The notes under the pieces: generated by a model | Told to the model about the DNA's origin: nothing | The model's input: only the letters and a program-made list of their open reading frames with translations | Database searches by the model: none | Shown here: in pieces, positions 44,269 to 55,435 of the stretch | Position numbering within the stretch: position 1 is the stretch's first letter | Layout: every line of letters begins with the position of its first letter | NCBI GenBank assembly: GCA_903839405.1 | Contig: CAIMCD010000008.1 | Span: forward strand, 165,867-229,866 | DNA from: an uncultured Chlorobiaceae bacterium | GTDB lineage: Bacteria > Bacteroidota > Chlorobiia > Chlorobiales > Chlorobiaceae | Direction of reading: 5' to 3' | DNA: 64,000 nucleotides | Made by a program: the position numbers and the translations under genes

Positions 44269-45720
44269 ATGGCTGAGATCAAGCTTCAACAGCAACAAAA
44301 AACCCTGCTCTCCCTTCAGCAGATCCTCACGAGTCAGCTTCTCCAGTTGCCGATGCTCAACCTTGAACACCGCATTTATGAGGAGTTGCAGGAAAATCCC
44401 CTGCTTGAGCTGGTTGATGAGCAGAAGGATACGGCTGGAGATCTGGCTGATGGTGGTGATCTTGGGGCCGGTGAGGAGATGTTTGATCCGGTTGACCGGT
44501 TCAATAAAAGCTCTCTCAAGGAGCGATCCGATACCCAGCAGACGGCTGAACGCTCCGAAGGGAGGCTGAGTGCAAGCTATGAAAGCGGTTCAAAAGATCG
44601 GTTTTTCCAGGTGGTGCAGCATGACAGCTTTCATGAACAGTTGCTCCGCCAGCTCGCTCTGTGTGAGGGGATCGGAGAGCGTGAGGTGCGCATTGCCATT
44701 GAGATTCTCGGTAACCTGGATCCCGACGGCTACTTTACCGAAGAGAATCAGGTGGTGATTGATAGTATGCAGTTTGCCGGGTACGATGTCAGCGAAGGGG
44801 AGGTGGAGGATATGCTCCGAAAAATCCGCTTTCTTGACCCTCCAGGTGTTGCTGCGAGGAATTTGCGAGAAAGGCTGCTGGTGCAACTGCAGGCCAGGGA
44901 GGATCGGTATGAACCGAACACTTACGAAACCGCCACCATGATTCTCCGTGATCATTTTGATGATTTTTTGCACCGGCGCTTTGAGCGGATCCTTAAAAAG
45001 AGTGGCGAAGCAAAGTCGGAGATTGAGCTGGCCATTTCGGCCATTACCGCGCTTGATCCCCATCCGGGCATTTTTCAGGATGAGGGCGGCCATTACATTA
45101 CTCCCGATTTTGTTGTGGCCTACGAAAACGGTGTGTTAAGTGCAGTGCTCAACGACCGGAGCGCTCTTTCCGTCAAGGTCACGGATCGTTATCAGCCGAT
45201 TTTGAAAAACCGGAAAGCGCCGAAAGAGGAGAAGCAGTTTATTCGCAAGAACCTTCAGCGTGCCCAGGAGTTTACCAGTGCCATTGAAACCCGGCGCCAG
45301 ACCCTCTTGAAGGTTATTGCAGCTCTTTTGAAATGGCAGTACGATTTTTTTATTTACGGCCCGGAGAAAATTGTGCCGCTTGGCATGAAGGTGATTGCGG
45401 CCGAAACCGATCTTGATATATCGACCATCAGCCGGGCGGTCAATGGAAAATATGTGCAGACCCGCTACGGGGTGTTTGAACTGAAATATTTTTTCAGCGG
45501 AGGGCTCTCCCAGGAGGAGGGTGAGGATCTTTCAAGCAAGATTATCCGCCAGTATATTGCCGAGATGGTGAGGGAGGAAAATCCGGATAATCCGCTCAGT
45601 GACGACTCAATGACGGAGATGCTGGTGAAAAGGGGAGTACATATAGCGAGAAGAACGGTTGCAAAATATCGTGAACAAATGCAAATTCCAGTTGCAAGGT
45701 TAAGAAAAAAAATATTTTAA
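44269..45720 (+). CDS. rpoN: RNA polymerase sigma-54 factor
   Basis: 483 residues from ATG 44269, which has AAGGTAAGG just upstream; the open frame begins ten codons earlier. Region I is Gln/Leu-rich (MAEIKLQQQQKTLLSLQQ), followed by an acidic linker, the core-binding domain (LDPPGVAARNLRERL), the helix-turn-helix region (DLDISTISRAVNGKYV) and the RpoN box near the C terminus, ARRTVAKYRE. It directs transcription at -24/-12 promoters with AAA+ activators. It is followed at once by hslV. Confidence 0.96.
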   Translation: MAEIKLQQQQKTLLSLQQILTSQLLQLPMLNLEHRIYEELQENPLLELVDEQKDTAGDLADGGDLGAGEEMFDPVDRFNKSSLKERSDTQQTAERSEGRLSASYESGSKDRFFQVVQHDSFHEQLLRQLALCEGIGEREVRIAIEILGNLDPDGYFTEENQVVIDSMQFAGYDVSEGEVEDMLRKIRFLDPPGVAARNLRERLLVQLQAREDRYEPNTYETATMILRDHFDDFLHRRFERILKKSGEAKSEIELAISAITALDPHPGIFQDEGGHYITPDFVVAYENGVLSAVLNDRSALSVKVTDRYQPILKNRKAPKEEKQFIRKNLQRAQEFTSAIETRRQTLLKVIAALLKWQYDFFIYGPEKIVPLGMKVIAAETDLDISTISRAVNGKYVQTRYGVFELKYFFSGGLSQEEGEDLSSKIIRQYIAEMVREENPDNPLSDDSMTEMLVKRGVHIARRTVAKYREQMQIPVARLRKKIF

Positions 45721-45723
45721 TTG

Positions 45724-46272
45724 ATGAAAAACAACCAAAGGCCACTGGTCCGTTCTACAACGGTTATTGGTGTTATACGTGACGGCAAGGCAGCGCTCGG
45801 AAGCGACGGTCAGATGACCCTCGGCAATACGGTGCTGAAACATTCAACCCGCAAAATCCGCCGACTCTATCAGGGGCGTCTTGTTGCCGGTTTTGCCGGA
45901 GCCACGGCCGATGCCGTAACCCTGCTTGACCGTTTTGAAGAGAAACTTGAGGCCTTTAACGGAAAGCTTGAGCGTTCAGCCGTTGAGCTTGCCCGGGACT
46001 GGCGGACGGACAAGTATCTGCGCCGTCTTGAGGCGATGCTGGCCATTGTCAGCCACGACAAGGCTCTCATTATCTCCGGCACCGGTGACGTTATTGAGCC
46101 GGAGGATGGTATTGTGGCTATCGGCAGCGGCAGCATGTATGCGCTTGCGGCGGCCCGTTCGCTCATGAAACACACAAACCTTCCGGCCAGGGATATTGTG
46201 CTGGAAAGTTTGAAAATAGCGGCTGATATCTGTATTTATACCAACGATCATATCGTTATTGAAGAGGTCTGA
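45724..46272 (+). CDS. hslV: ATP-dependent protease HslV subunit
   Basis: 182 residues from ATG 45724 (a TTG codon precedes it). Threonine peptidase of the HslUV (ClpQY) protease. The catalytic N-terminal Thr is exposed after removal of about 12 residues, at [12 protein letters not shown]. Other motifs are [21 protein letters not shown] and [15 protein letters not shown]. The stop overlaps an ATG of the hslU frame at 46272. Confidence 0.95.
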   Translation: MKNNQRPLVRSTTVIGVIRDGKAALGSDGQMTLGNTVLKHSTRKIRRLYQGRLVAGFAGATADAVTLLDRFEEKLEAFNGKLERSAVELARDWRTDKYLRRLEAMLAIVSHDKALIISGTGDVIEPEDGIVAIGSGSMYALAAARSLMKHTNLPARDIVLESLKIAADICIYTNDHIVIEEV

Positions 46273-46343
46273 TGCTCTTCCCGGCCATGAGCAGAGAGGG
46301 GCCCGGGGATAAACAACTATTTTTGAAATTTCAATTGAACGAA

Positions 46344-47834
46344 ATGAGTACGAAACCTGAGGGGAATGTTTTTGCATTACCCGAAGCCGAGAGCCTAGGC
46401 AGAGGTTCGATTGCCGCGAGCAATCTGACGCCGAACCAGATCGTCTCCCAGCTTGACAAATATATTATTGGCCAGAAGGATGCGAAGAAATCGGTTGCCA
46501 TAGCCTTGCGCAACCGGCTTCGCCGTCAGAATGTGAGCGATGATTTGCGCGATGAGATCATGCCGAACAACATCATCATGATCGGGCCTACCGGTGTCGG
46601 AAAAACCGAGATTGCCCGCCGGCTTGCCAAGCTGGCAAAGGCTCCCTTTGTCAAGGTTGAGGCTTCAAAGTTTACGGAAGTCGGTTATGTTGGCCGTGAT
46701 GTTGAGTCGATGATCCGTGATCTGGTTGATCAGTCGGTGGCTATGGTCAGGAGCGAGAAGTCCGAAGAGGTGCGCGAGAAGGCCGCCTTGCTTGTTGAAG
46801 AGCGCCTGCTCGACATCCTGCTTCCTCCGGTTGCATCTGCACAGGAGTCGTATGATGAAGAGGGGAGTAGTGAGGAGACGCAGTCGCTTGTTTTGGCATC
46901 AAGCGATGAGCAGCCGGACCCTTCGGTTGAGGTCAACCGGCGCAGTCGCAAGAAAATGCTGGAGCGGCTTCGCAACGGAAAGCTTGAGGATCGCCAGATT
47001 GAGATGGATATTTCGGGCGATAATCCTCCGGGCGGCATGATGCAGATTTTCGGCCCTCTTGGTCAAATGGAGGAGATCGGCGGAATCATGCAGGATCTCA
47101 TGAGCGGTTTGCCCCGCAAACGCAAGAAGAGACGGGTCTCCATTGCCGAGGCGCGCAAGCTGCTTGAGCAGGAAGAGGTGCAGAAGCTTATCGATATGGA
47201 TGCGGTGGTCAAGGAGGCCATCAACAAGGTTGAGCAGAGCGGTATTGTGTTTATTGACGAGATCGATAAAATTGCTGCACCATCCTCCGGTTCGGGCGGT
47301 AAAGGGCCGGATGTGAGCCGTGAAGGGGTGCAGCGTGATCTTCTGCCGATTGTGGAGGGATCAAATGTTGCGACAAAATATGGTATGGTCAAGACCGACC
47401 ATGTGCTCTTTATTGCTTCCGGCGCCTTCCATGTTGCCAAGCCTTCCGACCTTATTCCCGAGCTGCAGGGCCGTTTTCCGATTCGGGTGGAACTGAAAAG
47501 CCTCACGGAAGAGGATTTTTACCTGATTCTCACCCAGCCGAAAAATGCCCTGATCAAGCAGTATACCGCTTTGCTGGCTACGGAAGGGGTGGAGCTGAGC
47601 TTCAGTGACGGCGCTATCCTCGAGATTGCCAAAATTGCTGCAAAGGTCAATGAGAGTGTTGAAAATATCGGGGCCAGGCGGTTGCACACCATTATGACCA
47701 ATCTCTTGGAGGAGCTGATGTTCAATATTCCGGAGAATTTTTCCGACGTAGCGGTTCAGATTGATGAGGCGATGGTGAAGGAGAAGCTGAACCATGTGGT
47801 GGCTGATCGGGACTTGAGTCAATATATCCTCTAA
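46344..47834 (+). CDS. hslU: HslU AAA+ ATPase subunit of HslUV protease
   Basis: Unfoldase ring that feeds HslV. It has [20 protein letters not shown] near the N terminus, Walker [25 protein letters not shown] (pore loop GYVG), Walker [12 protein letters not shown], sensor region [12 protein letters not shown] and a C-terminal tail ending DLSQYIL. The start is uncertain: ATG 46344 (used here, 496 residues) fits the family, but the frame is open to ATG 46272, which overlaps the hslV stop and would add 24 residues. Confidence 0.93.
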   Translation: MSTKPEGNVFALPEAESLGRGSIAASNLTPNQIVSQLDKYIIGQKDAKKSVAIALRNRLRRQNVSDDLRDEIMPNNIIMIGPTGVGKTEIARRLAKLAKAPFVKVEASKFTEVGYVGRDVESMIRDLVDQSVAMVRSEKSEEVREKAALLVEERLLDILLPPVASAQESYDEEGSSEETQSLVLASSDEQPDPSVEVNRRSRKKMLERLRNGKLEDRQIEMDISGDNPPGGMMQIFGPLGQMEEIGGIMQDLMSGLPRKRKKRRVSIAEARKLLEQEEVQKLIDMDAVVKEAINKVEQSGIVFIDEIDKIAAPSSGSGGKGPDVSREGVQRDLLPIVEGSNVATKYGMVKTDHVLFIASGAFHVAKPSDLIPELQGRFPIRVELKSLTEEDFYLILTQPKNALIKQYTALLATEGVELSFSDGAILEIAKIAAKVNESVENIGARRLHTIMTNLLEELMFNIPENFSDVAVQIDEAMVKEKLNHVVADRDLSQYIL

Positions 47835-47850
47835 CTTTTTTTAATCCTTG

Positions 47851-47874
47851 ACGGAACCTCTTTGGGGGTTCCGT
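47851..47874 (+). terminator. short stem-loop between hslU and aroQ
   Basis: ACGGAACC (47851-47858) and GGTTCCGT (47867-47874) form an 8-bp stem around 8 nt. No T-tract follows, so it may be an attenuator or weak terminator. Confidence 0.4.
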
Positions 47875-47896
47875 TGCAGGTTGTAACCGAACCGCG

Positions 47897-48349
47897 ATGA
47901 GCACGATTTCAATACTTGTTCTCAATGGCCCGAACCTCTCAAGGCTCGGAAAACGCGAGCCGGAAGTTTACGGACGCCGTACCCTTGGCGATATCAACCG
48001 TGAACTGGTGGAGAGTTTTCCTGAGGTCACCTTTGAGTTCTTCCAGACGGAAGATGAGGGCGCGATGCTTGAAAAACTCTTTCACTGTGAGGACAAGGGC
48101 GGCTTCCGGGGTGTTGTGCTCAATGCCGGGGCGCTTACCCACTACTCAATAGCCCTGCGCGATGCCATCAGTGCCGTGACGGTTCCGGTTGTGGAGGTTC
48201 ACCTCTCCAACATTTATGCGAGAGAGGAGTTTCGCCGCACATCGGTGATTTCCGAAGTATGCCAGGGTGTCATCAGCGGCTTTGGGGCCAACAGCTACCA
48301 TCTTGGCGTCAGGGCTATTCTGGGGCTTAACCATTCTACGCAGCCTTAG
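47897..48349 (+). CDS. aroQ: 3-dehydroquinate dehydratase, type II
   Basis: 150-residue dodecameric enzyme of the shikimate pathway. It shows LNGPNLSRLGKREPEVYG (Arg and Tyr of the active site), the catalytic Asn in LNAGALTHYS, and the catalytic His in VEVHLSNIYAREEFR. The second His of the usual NxHAREEF motif is Tyr here, a position not known to be catalytic. It follows hslU by 62 bp. Confidence 0.95.
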   Translation: MSTISILVLNGPNLSRLGKREPEVYGRRTLGDINRELVESFPEVTFEFFQTEDEGAMLEKLFHCEDKGGFRGVVLNAGALTHYSIALRDAISAVTVPVVEVHLSNIYAREEFRRTSVISEVCQGVISGFGANSYHLGVRAILGLNHSTQP

Positions 48350-48374
48350 CACCAAACTCTTTTTCGGGCGGGCG

Positions 48375-49223
48375 TTATTCGTTATTGACCGTCTCTTCTT
48401 TTTCTTGAGAATGCTTTTTCAGGAGTTTACGGATCTCCTCAACCCGTCGTTTGTCGCTTGCGAGAAAGACCGGTTTCTCCAGAGCGGTTTTCAAGAGTGA
48501 CACGGCATCCTCTTCACGATCTTTTTTGAAGTAAATAAGAGCGAGCTCATGGTAGTTGCGGATCACGTCCGGATCAAGGGCAATTGCCTTGCGGAAGGCG
48601 TGTTCAGCCAGCTCACTGCTCCCTTCAGGGACTTGGCCGACAAAAGCATTTCCCACCATGCGTTTGAACCATCCAATGTTTGATGCTTCGTGATAATAGG
48701 AGCCGAGTATGGAGAGCGCCACCTCATCATTGGGGTTTAAGCGCAGGGCGATATCCAGTTCGTGTTTTATTTCGTGGGCGCGCTTGATTTTTTCTTTCGT
48801 GCCGATCTTGTCGGCCATCAGGGCGAGTGAGGCCGCAAGCCAGGAGTGCCCCTTTGCATAGGTACTGTCAAGGGTGATGGCCGCTCGGGCATACTCCGCA
48901 GCCTTGTGGTAATGCTTGAGCCGTTCATCGGTGTTTTCGAAATCAATCGATTCGCCAAGGGTGACCTGCACGCGGGAGAGTTTTCCCAATAGCTCGGTAC
49001 TCGCGGGATTTTTTTGCAGCTCTGAGGTGTAGAGCGAATCAGCTTTCGGGAAGTTTCTCTCTTTGAATGCCTTGTCGCCGGGATTGGTTGCGTTTACGGT
49101 CAGGGTCTGCTTTGTAATCTGTTTTTTCCCTGCACTTCTTGCCAAGAGGGAAGGGTAGATGGCCGTCAGTGAAAGAAACAGGAAAAGTTGGACAGCGTGA
49201 CGGCGATATAAAGGTTTGGTCAT
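48375..49223 (-). CDS. periplasmic TPR protein (RMD1-like)
   Basis: 282 residues with an N-terminal signal sequence (AVQLFLFLSLTAIYPSLLA) and tetratricopeptide-like helices throughout: KHYHKAAEYARAAITLDSTY, HELDIALRLNPNDEVALSIL and AFRKAIALDPDVIRNYHELA. The combination ILGSYYHEASNIGWFKR resembles the regulator-of-microtubule-dynamics (RMD1-type) TPR group. It probably binds partner proteins in the periplasm; no enzymatic motif is seen. It is followed upstream on the same strand by the DoxX-like gene with a 3-bp gap. Confidence 0.8.
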   Translation of the reverse strand: MTKPLYRRHAVQLFLFLSLTAIYPSLLARSAGKKQITKQTLTVNATNPGDKAFKERNFPKADSLYTSELQKNPASTELLGKLSRVQVTLGESIDFENTDERLKHYHKAAEYARAAITLDSTYAKGHSWLAASLALMADKIGTKEKIKRAHEIKHELDIALRLNPNDEVALSILGSYYHEASNIGWFKRMVGNAFVGQVPEGSSELAEHAFRKAIALDPDVIRNYHELALIYFKKDREEDAVSLLKTALEKPVFLASDKRRVEEIRKLLKKHSQEKEETVNNE

Positions 49224-49226
49224 GAG

Positions 49227-49697
49227 TTATTTGAACCAGATTGAATGAGGGTATTTTTGGTGCAGTTGTTTGTCGAATCCGAGCCAGTGGCCCGAAGGAA
49301 GCACCATCATCAGCAGAGCAAAGAGCATAAACGGAGGAAGGGTCAGGTTGTAATAGCCTCCGGCCGCAAAATTCAGCACAAGGAAGAGGGCCAGTGCCGC
49401 GTTTATTCTGACGGCAACCCCAAAAACCAGTCCGAGACCGATCAAAAGCTCTCCGATGGTCACAATCCACGCAATCGGAAAGGCCAGGGGGATGGCAAAG
49501 TGCTCGAGGTAGAGAGCCTGAAAAGAACCAGCCGGGAGCTCAGCCAGTCTTTTGGTAAAAAAGTCGTGCATGAGAGTGCTCCACAGCCACCCTTTTACCA
49601 GCTTGTGCCAGAAGCCGTAGAGGAAGAAGAGGGCAAAAATGTATCGTCCGGCAAGAAAAAGGGTAATTCCGGCAACTCTGAGTTTACTTTGTTTCAT
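49227..49697 (-). CDS. DoxX-family membrane protein
   Basis: 156 residues from ATG 49697 with four hydrophobic segments: ITLFLAGRYIFALFFLYGF, then FPIAWIVTIGELLIGLGLVF, INAALALFLVLNFAAGG and FMLFALLMMVLPSG. It has the DoxX motif GELLIGLGLVFGVAVR and a C-terminal GHWLGFDK. Distantly related DoxD subunits belong to thiosulfate:quinone oxidoreductases, but there is no DoxA partner here. The frame continues five codons to a TTG at 49712; AGGGAG just before the ATG favours the shorter form. Confidence 0.82.
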   Translation of the reverse strand: MKQSKLRVAGITLFLAGRYIFALFFLYGFWHKLVKGWLWSTLMHDFFTKRLAELPAGSFQALYLEHFAIPLAFPIAWIVTIGELLIGLGLVFGVAVRINAALALFLVLNFAAGGYYNLTLPPFMLFALLMMVLPSGHWLGFDKQLHQKYPHSIWFK

Positions 49698-49816
49698 CTC
49701 CCTCTGGTTCAATTCAGGTAAAACGGCTCTTGAGCGGTGAAATTTCTGGTTGGAATATACGCATATCCGTCACCATCCGAGGGAATTGCCATGCTTTTTT
49801 CCTAAAGGAGGGTCTG

Positions 49817-52249
49817 CTACATGAGGTTTTGCGGATCGACATCGACCATAAAGGAGAGTTTCGAGGTGCGGAAGCGGGCCGTTATATCGTCGCTCATCTG
49901 ACGGATGAAGGGTGCCGAGAGTTTGGCGTCGAAGAGTTTGACCAGCACCTGGTAGCGGTAACGCCCCCTTATTTTTGCGATACCTGCCGGTGCCGGCCCA
50001 AGCACAGAGCCTTTTTCCAGAGGGAGCTGCTCTTCGAGGGTTTGGCGGCAGTAGCGTGCCGCGGCTTCAGCTTCGGACTCGGAGCTCGAGGTGCATTCAA
50101 ATTTTATGAGCCGGGAAGCCGGCGGGTAGTGCAGCTCTTTTCTGCTCATGCTCTCCTGCAAAAAAAACGCTTCATAGCTCCCCTGCAGGATGGCTCGAAA
50201 TACCTCACTCTCCTTGTTGTACACCTGGAGATAGACCTCTCCCGGCATTGACGAGCGTCCCGCCCTTCCGGATACCTGGGTGAGCAGGGAGAAGATGCGT
50301 TCCGAAGCCCTGAAATCCGGAATATTGAGACCGATATCGGCCATCAAAACTCCCACAAGGGTAACGGCTGGAAAATCAAGTCCTTTGGCAACCATCTGGG
50401 TTCCAAGCAGGATGCGGACTTTGCGCTCGTGAAACTCTTTGAGAATGCGGCCATGAGAGCCTTTTGCGGTTGTGGTATCGACATCCATCCTCAGGATTTT
50501 TTCTTCCGGGAAGAGGGTTTTCAGCTCCTCTTCAATGCGCTCGGTACCGCTGCTTTTAAACAAAATATCGGGGGATGCACATTTTTCGCAGAGAGGCGCA
50601 TAGGTTGCCGTATGACCACAGTAGTGGCATCGGAGCTGTTTTTCGGTTGCGTGGTAGACGAGTGGGATATTACAGAAGCGGCATTGCGGGATATGGCCGC
50701 ATGCAAGGCAGAAGAGAGAGCCGGCAAATCCGCGCCGGTTTTGCAGCAGAATGACCTGCTCATTTTTTTCAAGGCGCAGGGCGATTTGACGGTAGAGGAG
50801 GTCGGATATCGAGGCGGAGGCTTTTGGGCTCTCTTTCATCCAGATCAGCCGGGTGACGGGCATGGTTGCCCCGTCAACGCGTTCCGGCAGCTTGATGAGC
50901 CGGTACTTGCCGCTGAGAGCGTTGCTGTATGACTCGAATGAGGGCGTGGCTGAACCGAGTATGCAGATCGCTTTACTCAGCATGGCGCGCATGACGGCGG
51001 TATCGCGGGCATGGTATCGGGGTGTACGATCCTGCTTGTAGGCACCATCATGCTCCTCGTCCACAATGATGGCGCCGAGGTTGTCGAGGGGAGCAAAAAT
51101 GGTGGAGCGGGCACCAAGGGCGATTTTTGTTTTTCCGCTTCGGAGGCTCTGCCAGGCATCATATTTTTCCTGGTTACTCATGGCGCTGTGCAGAATGGTG
51201 ATACTGTCATGAAAATGCTCCCGGAAGCGGCCAGCCGTTTGCGGGGTCAGGGCTATTTCCGGCACCAGCACAATGGCGGTTTTGCCAGAGGCAATGACCT
51301 TTTTCAGTAGTTCAATATAGATCAGGGTTTTTCCACTGCCCGTCACACCGTGTAGCAAGAAGGTTGCGTATTGCTCCTTTTCCAGGGCGAAGAGGAGCTG
51401 ATCAAGCGCTTTTTTTTGTGAATCGGTCGGAGTTTGTGTGGGCTGCGGCTTTTCGGAAAAACCGGTTGCATAGCTGCTGGAAATCTCTATAGCAACTTTT
51501 TCAAGAAATCCTTTTTTCACCAGGGCGTTGAGGATCACCCTCGACGTGCCGACGGCCTCGGCAAAAAGGCTGGAGTTTGGCCGGGAGGCAAGCTTTTGGA
51601 GCGCCTCAAGCTGTTTCGGGGAGCCGTGAAGCAGCTCTTCAGCATTTTCCGGCAGCGACGGGTTCAGGCGGTAAGCGGTTTTCTGTTTTGGTTTTGTTGC
51701 AGAAAACTTCTTGCTCATCACCAGATGTCCTCCCCGCTCAAGTTCGGCTAGCGTGCGGTAGAGCTGTTGTTTGCCGAGTCGTCGTTGCAGTTGGTGAACC
51801 GTGAGTCGTTTTTCCGTCGTGATCATCTGCATGATTGAACGGCGCAGAGCGGTGTTGATGATTTTTGGCGATTCGGCCTGCAGCGAAAAGCCGCTCACTT
51901 CAACCACATCATGCACGGTTGTGCGGACAGCAGCCGGAAGAGCGGCCGAAAGGGTATCGACTCTTCTTGCAAAATAGTAATCGGCCATCCACTCCGTAAC
52001 CTTCAAAAGCGCCTCGTTCAGCATCGGCTGGCCTTGATAGAAGAGATCGAGAATTTCGGTTTCGGAGGTTTCCTCACCCTTGTCATTTGAAAGGGTGAGG
52101 ATGTAACCGATAGAAACAAAATTGCTCCCTTTTTTTCTGGCAAGCAGCACCATGCATCCCGGCCGGATCTCCTCTTCCATAGCGAGCGGTACCTCTACCT
52201 GAAAGGGCTCTCCCCGGAAAAACTTTTCTGCGACTATTTGTGCTTGCAT
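49817..52249 (-). CDS. priA: primosomal protein N' (replication restart helicase)
   Basis: 810-residue helicase that reloads the replisome at stalled forks. The N-terminal DNA-binding domain begins AEKFFRGEPFQVEVPL. The helicase has Walker A GVTGSGKT, DEEH box IVDEEHDGAYK, and GSATPS. A zinc-binding insertion carries paired cysteines (CLACGHIPQCRFC and RCHYCGHTATYAPLCEKC), followed by LLGTQMVAKGLDFPAV. Length is normal for the family. Confidence 0.95.
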   Translation of the reverse strand: MQAQIVAEKFFRGEPFQVEVPLAMEEEIRPGCMVLLARKKGSNFVSIGYILTLSNDKGEETSETEILDLFYQGQPMLNEALLKVTEWMADYYFARRVDTLSAALPAAVRTTVHDVVEVSGFSLQAESPKIINTALRRSIMQMITTEKRLTVHQLQRRLGKQQLYRTLAELERGGHLVMSKKFSATKPKQKTAYRLNPSLPENAEELLHGSPKQLEALQKLASRPNSSLFAEAVGTSRVILNALVKKGFLEKVAIEISSSYATGFSEKPQPTQTPTDSQKKALDQLLFALEKEQYATFLLHGVTGSGKTLIYIELLKKVIASGKTAIVLVPEIALTPQTAGRFREHFHDSITILHSAMSNQEKYDAWQSLRSGKTKIALGARSTIFAPLDNLGAIIVDEEHDGAYKQDRTPRYHARDTAVMRAMLSKAICILGSATPSFESYSNALSGKYRLIKLPERVDGATMPVTRLIWMKESPKASASISDLLYRQIALRLEKNEQVILLQNRRGFAGSLFCLACGHIPQCRFCNIPLVYHATEKQLRCHYCGHTATYAPLCEKCASPDILFKSSGTERIEEELKTLFPEEKILRMDVDTTTAKGSHGRILKEFHERKVRILLGTQMVAKGLDFPAVTLVGVLMADIGLNIPDFRASERIFSLLTQVSGRAGRSSMPGEVYLQVYNKESEVFRAILQGSYEAFFLQESMSRKELHYPPASRLIKFECTSSSESEAEAAARYCRQTLEEQLPLEKGSVLGPAPAGIAKIRGRYRYQVLVKLFDAKLSAPFIRQMSDDITARFRTSKLSFMVDVDPQNLM

Positions 52250-52260
52250 GGTGGTGAATG

Positions 52261-52291
52261 AAAAAAGTCAGTGAGTTGCACTGACTTTTTT
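52261..52291 (-). terminator. intrinsic terminator after adk
   Basis: A perfect inverted repeat of 13 bp (52261-52273 and 52279-52291) with a 5-nt loop. On the minus strand the stem is followed by T residues. It also has A/T flanks that allow function in either direction. It lies 27 bp past the adk stop codon. Confidence 0.8.
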
Positions 52292-52317
52292 TTACGGAAT
52301 ACTCTTGTTCTGGATGT

Positions 52318-53761
<1,444 letters not shown>

Positions 53762-53776
53762 GATGAATTGAGGCGG

Positions 53777-54871
53777 TTAGAGATTATTGCGGTTCTGATT
53801 GCCGGTTGTTGCCAGTTGTCCGCATGCCGCATTAATGGGCGTTCCGTAACTTTTCCGTACCGTAACATGCAGTCCCGCATCAAGAAGAGATCGCTGGAAA
53901 AGCTCTCTTGCAGCGCAGGAAACAGGCTTGAATTTAACATTATTGATTGAATTGTAATCAATCAAATTTATTTTGCACAAAAAGCTTCGTGCAAACCGCG
54001 CAAGCAAGCGTGCATCTTCGGGCGAGTCGTTAACTCCTTTCAGAAGCATATACACGAGGGTTACGGGCCGGCCTGTTTTTGTGGTGTACTCTATCAGTGC
54101 TTTTTTGAGATCCTTCAATGGATAGAGCCGGGCAGCAAGGGGCATGAGCAACTCGCGTTTTTGCTGTTCAGCCGAATGCAGCGAGACGGCAAGTTTTATT
54201 TTGAGTGGTGACTCGGCAAGTCGCCGGATTTCCGGAATAATCCCGATGGTCGAAACAGATATTTTTTTCTGTGGGAGGCTGAAGCTGTAGGAGGCGTTGG
54301 TGAGGGTTTCGATAGCTTCAAGCACGTTGTCGGTGTTCAGGAGCGGTTCCCCCATGCCCATAAAGACCACGTTGGTGACTTTTCCTCCGGGTGTTTTTCC
54401 GGCCACACCCTGGTTGAGCGCGTAGACCTGACCGATAATCTCTCCGGCGGTGAGATTGCGCTGCAGCCCCATGCTGCCGGTTGCACAAAAGGTACATTGC
54501 AGGGGACATCCAGCTTGTGATGAGACGCAGGCGGTCATTCGTTCGCTTGCCGTAATGAGGACGCTCTCCACCAGTTCGCCGTCGGGGAGTTTAAGCAGGA
54601 GCTTTTCGGTTTTCTGTTCGCAACCCTCCTCCCGGTTTTCCTGGTAATCCATGACCTCTAACGGGCGGATGGAGAGTGTTTCGGAAAGTTTTTTCCGTAG
54701 CGCCAAGCTGAGCGTGCTCATTTCGTCAAAGCTTGTTGCATGGCGGCTGAAAAGCCATTGGTGTATCTGCAGGGCCCTGTAGGCGGGCTCTCCCATGGCG
54801 CCGATGGCACTTTTAAGCTCACTGAGTGTCAGGTCGATTATATTCGGAAGTGGTTCGGTCATTGAAAACAA
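53777..54871 (-). CDS. rlmN: dual-specificity 23S rRNA/tRNA adenine-C2 methyltransferase RlmN
   Basis: 364-residue radical-SAM enzyme methylating A2503 of 23S rRNA and A37 of some tRNAs. It has the cluster motif GCPLQCTFCATG (C-x3-C-x2-C), VVFMGMGEPLLN, and a C-terminal catalytic Cys in AACGQLA; the other catalytic Cys is in VSCAARE or nearby. The ATG at residue 4 is an alternative start. First gene of the rlmN-hypothetical-adk series. Confidence 0.95.
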   Translation of the reverse strand: MFSMTEPLPNIIDLTLSELKSAIGAMGEPAYRALQIHQWLFSRHATSFDEMSTLSLALRKKLSETLSIRPLEVMDYQENREEGCEQKTEKLLLKLPDGELVESVLITASERMTACVSSQAGCPLQCTFCATGSMGLQRNLTAGEIIGQVYALNQGVAGKTPGGKVTNVVFMGMGEPLLNTDNVLEAIETLTNASYSFSLPQKKISVSTIGIIPEIRRLAESPLKIKLAVSLHSAEQQKRELLMPLAARLYPLKDLKKALIEYTTKTGRPVTLVYMLLKGVNDSPEDARLLARFARSFLCKINLIDYNSINNVKFKPVSCAARELFQRSLLDAGLHVTVRKSYGTPINAACGQLATTGNQNRNNL

Positions 54872-54978
54872 GGAAAGAGTGGTGAACGATGATTGAAACC
54901 TTTTTTGCGCTGCGACTCACCTGCAGCGATTAAAGGGAGTTACGGCCGGCTTTTGTTGTTTGTCTGGTGCAAAAAAAG

Positions 54979-54997
54979 TACTTTGCATTGGAAAGTA
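54979..54997 (+). promoter_or_regulatory. palindrome upstream of the winged-helix regulator
   Basis: TACTTT (54979-54984) and AAAGTA (54992-54997) form a 6-bp dyad around GCATTGG, 38 bp before the start of the regulator gene. Small winged-helix repressors commonly bind such sites in their own promoter. Confidence 0.45.
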
Positions 54998-55034
54998 ATA
55001 TAAACACAACCGCGACAGGATCAAGAGGTTCTCC

Positions 55035-55352
55035 ATGATGGATTTTAACTACCAGCAGCTTGACAAGACGCTTCATGCGAGAATCCGTTTTGCCGCCCTT
55101 GCCTATCTTCAGGCGGTTGATCACGCCTCCTTTGTGGAGATAAGGGAGTCTATAAAGGCAACTGACGGGAATTTAAGTGTTCATATGAGAAAACTTGAAT
55201 CGGCTGGCTACATTCATTGTGACAAGGGATTTCAGTCCAGAAAACCACAAACCCTTTATAGCATTACCGGAGAGGGACGTACAGCGTTACTGAACTACCG
55301 GGAACGGGTCAGCGAATTTTTTCAGCCACCTTCCGGTTTTCAGCCGGCTTGA
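55035..55352 (+). CDS. winged-helix transcriptional regulator (HTH_34-like)
   Basis: 105-residue regulator with a MarR/ArsR-related winged helix: RIRFAALAYLQAVDHASFVE, recognition helix DGNLSVHMRKLESAGYI and a wing with KGFQSRKPQTLYSIT, then EGRTALLNY. This is the compact HTH_34 form lacking a ligand domain. A palindrome lies in front of the gene, suggesting autoregulation. The second Met (55038) is an alternative start. Confidence 0.88.
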   Translation: MMDFNYQQLDKTLHARIRFAALAYLQAVDHASFVEIRESIKATDGNLSVHMRKLESAGYIHCDKGFQSRKPQTLYSITGEGRTALLNYRERVSEFFQPPSGFQPA

Positions 55353-55435
55353 GCCGGCCCGGGTTGTTTCTTTTTTTCGGAACGGAAAAAAGAATAGATT
55401 GAGTTTTTATTTTTTGATAAAGTTACACCAAACTA

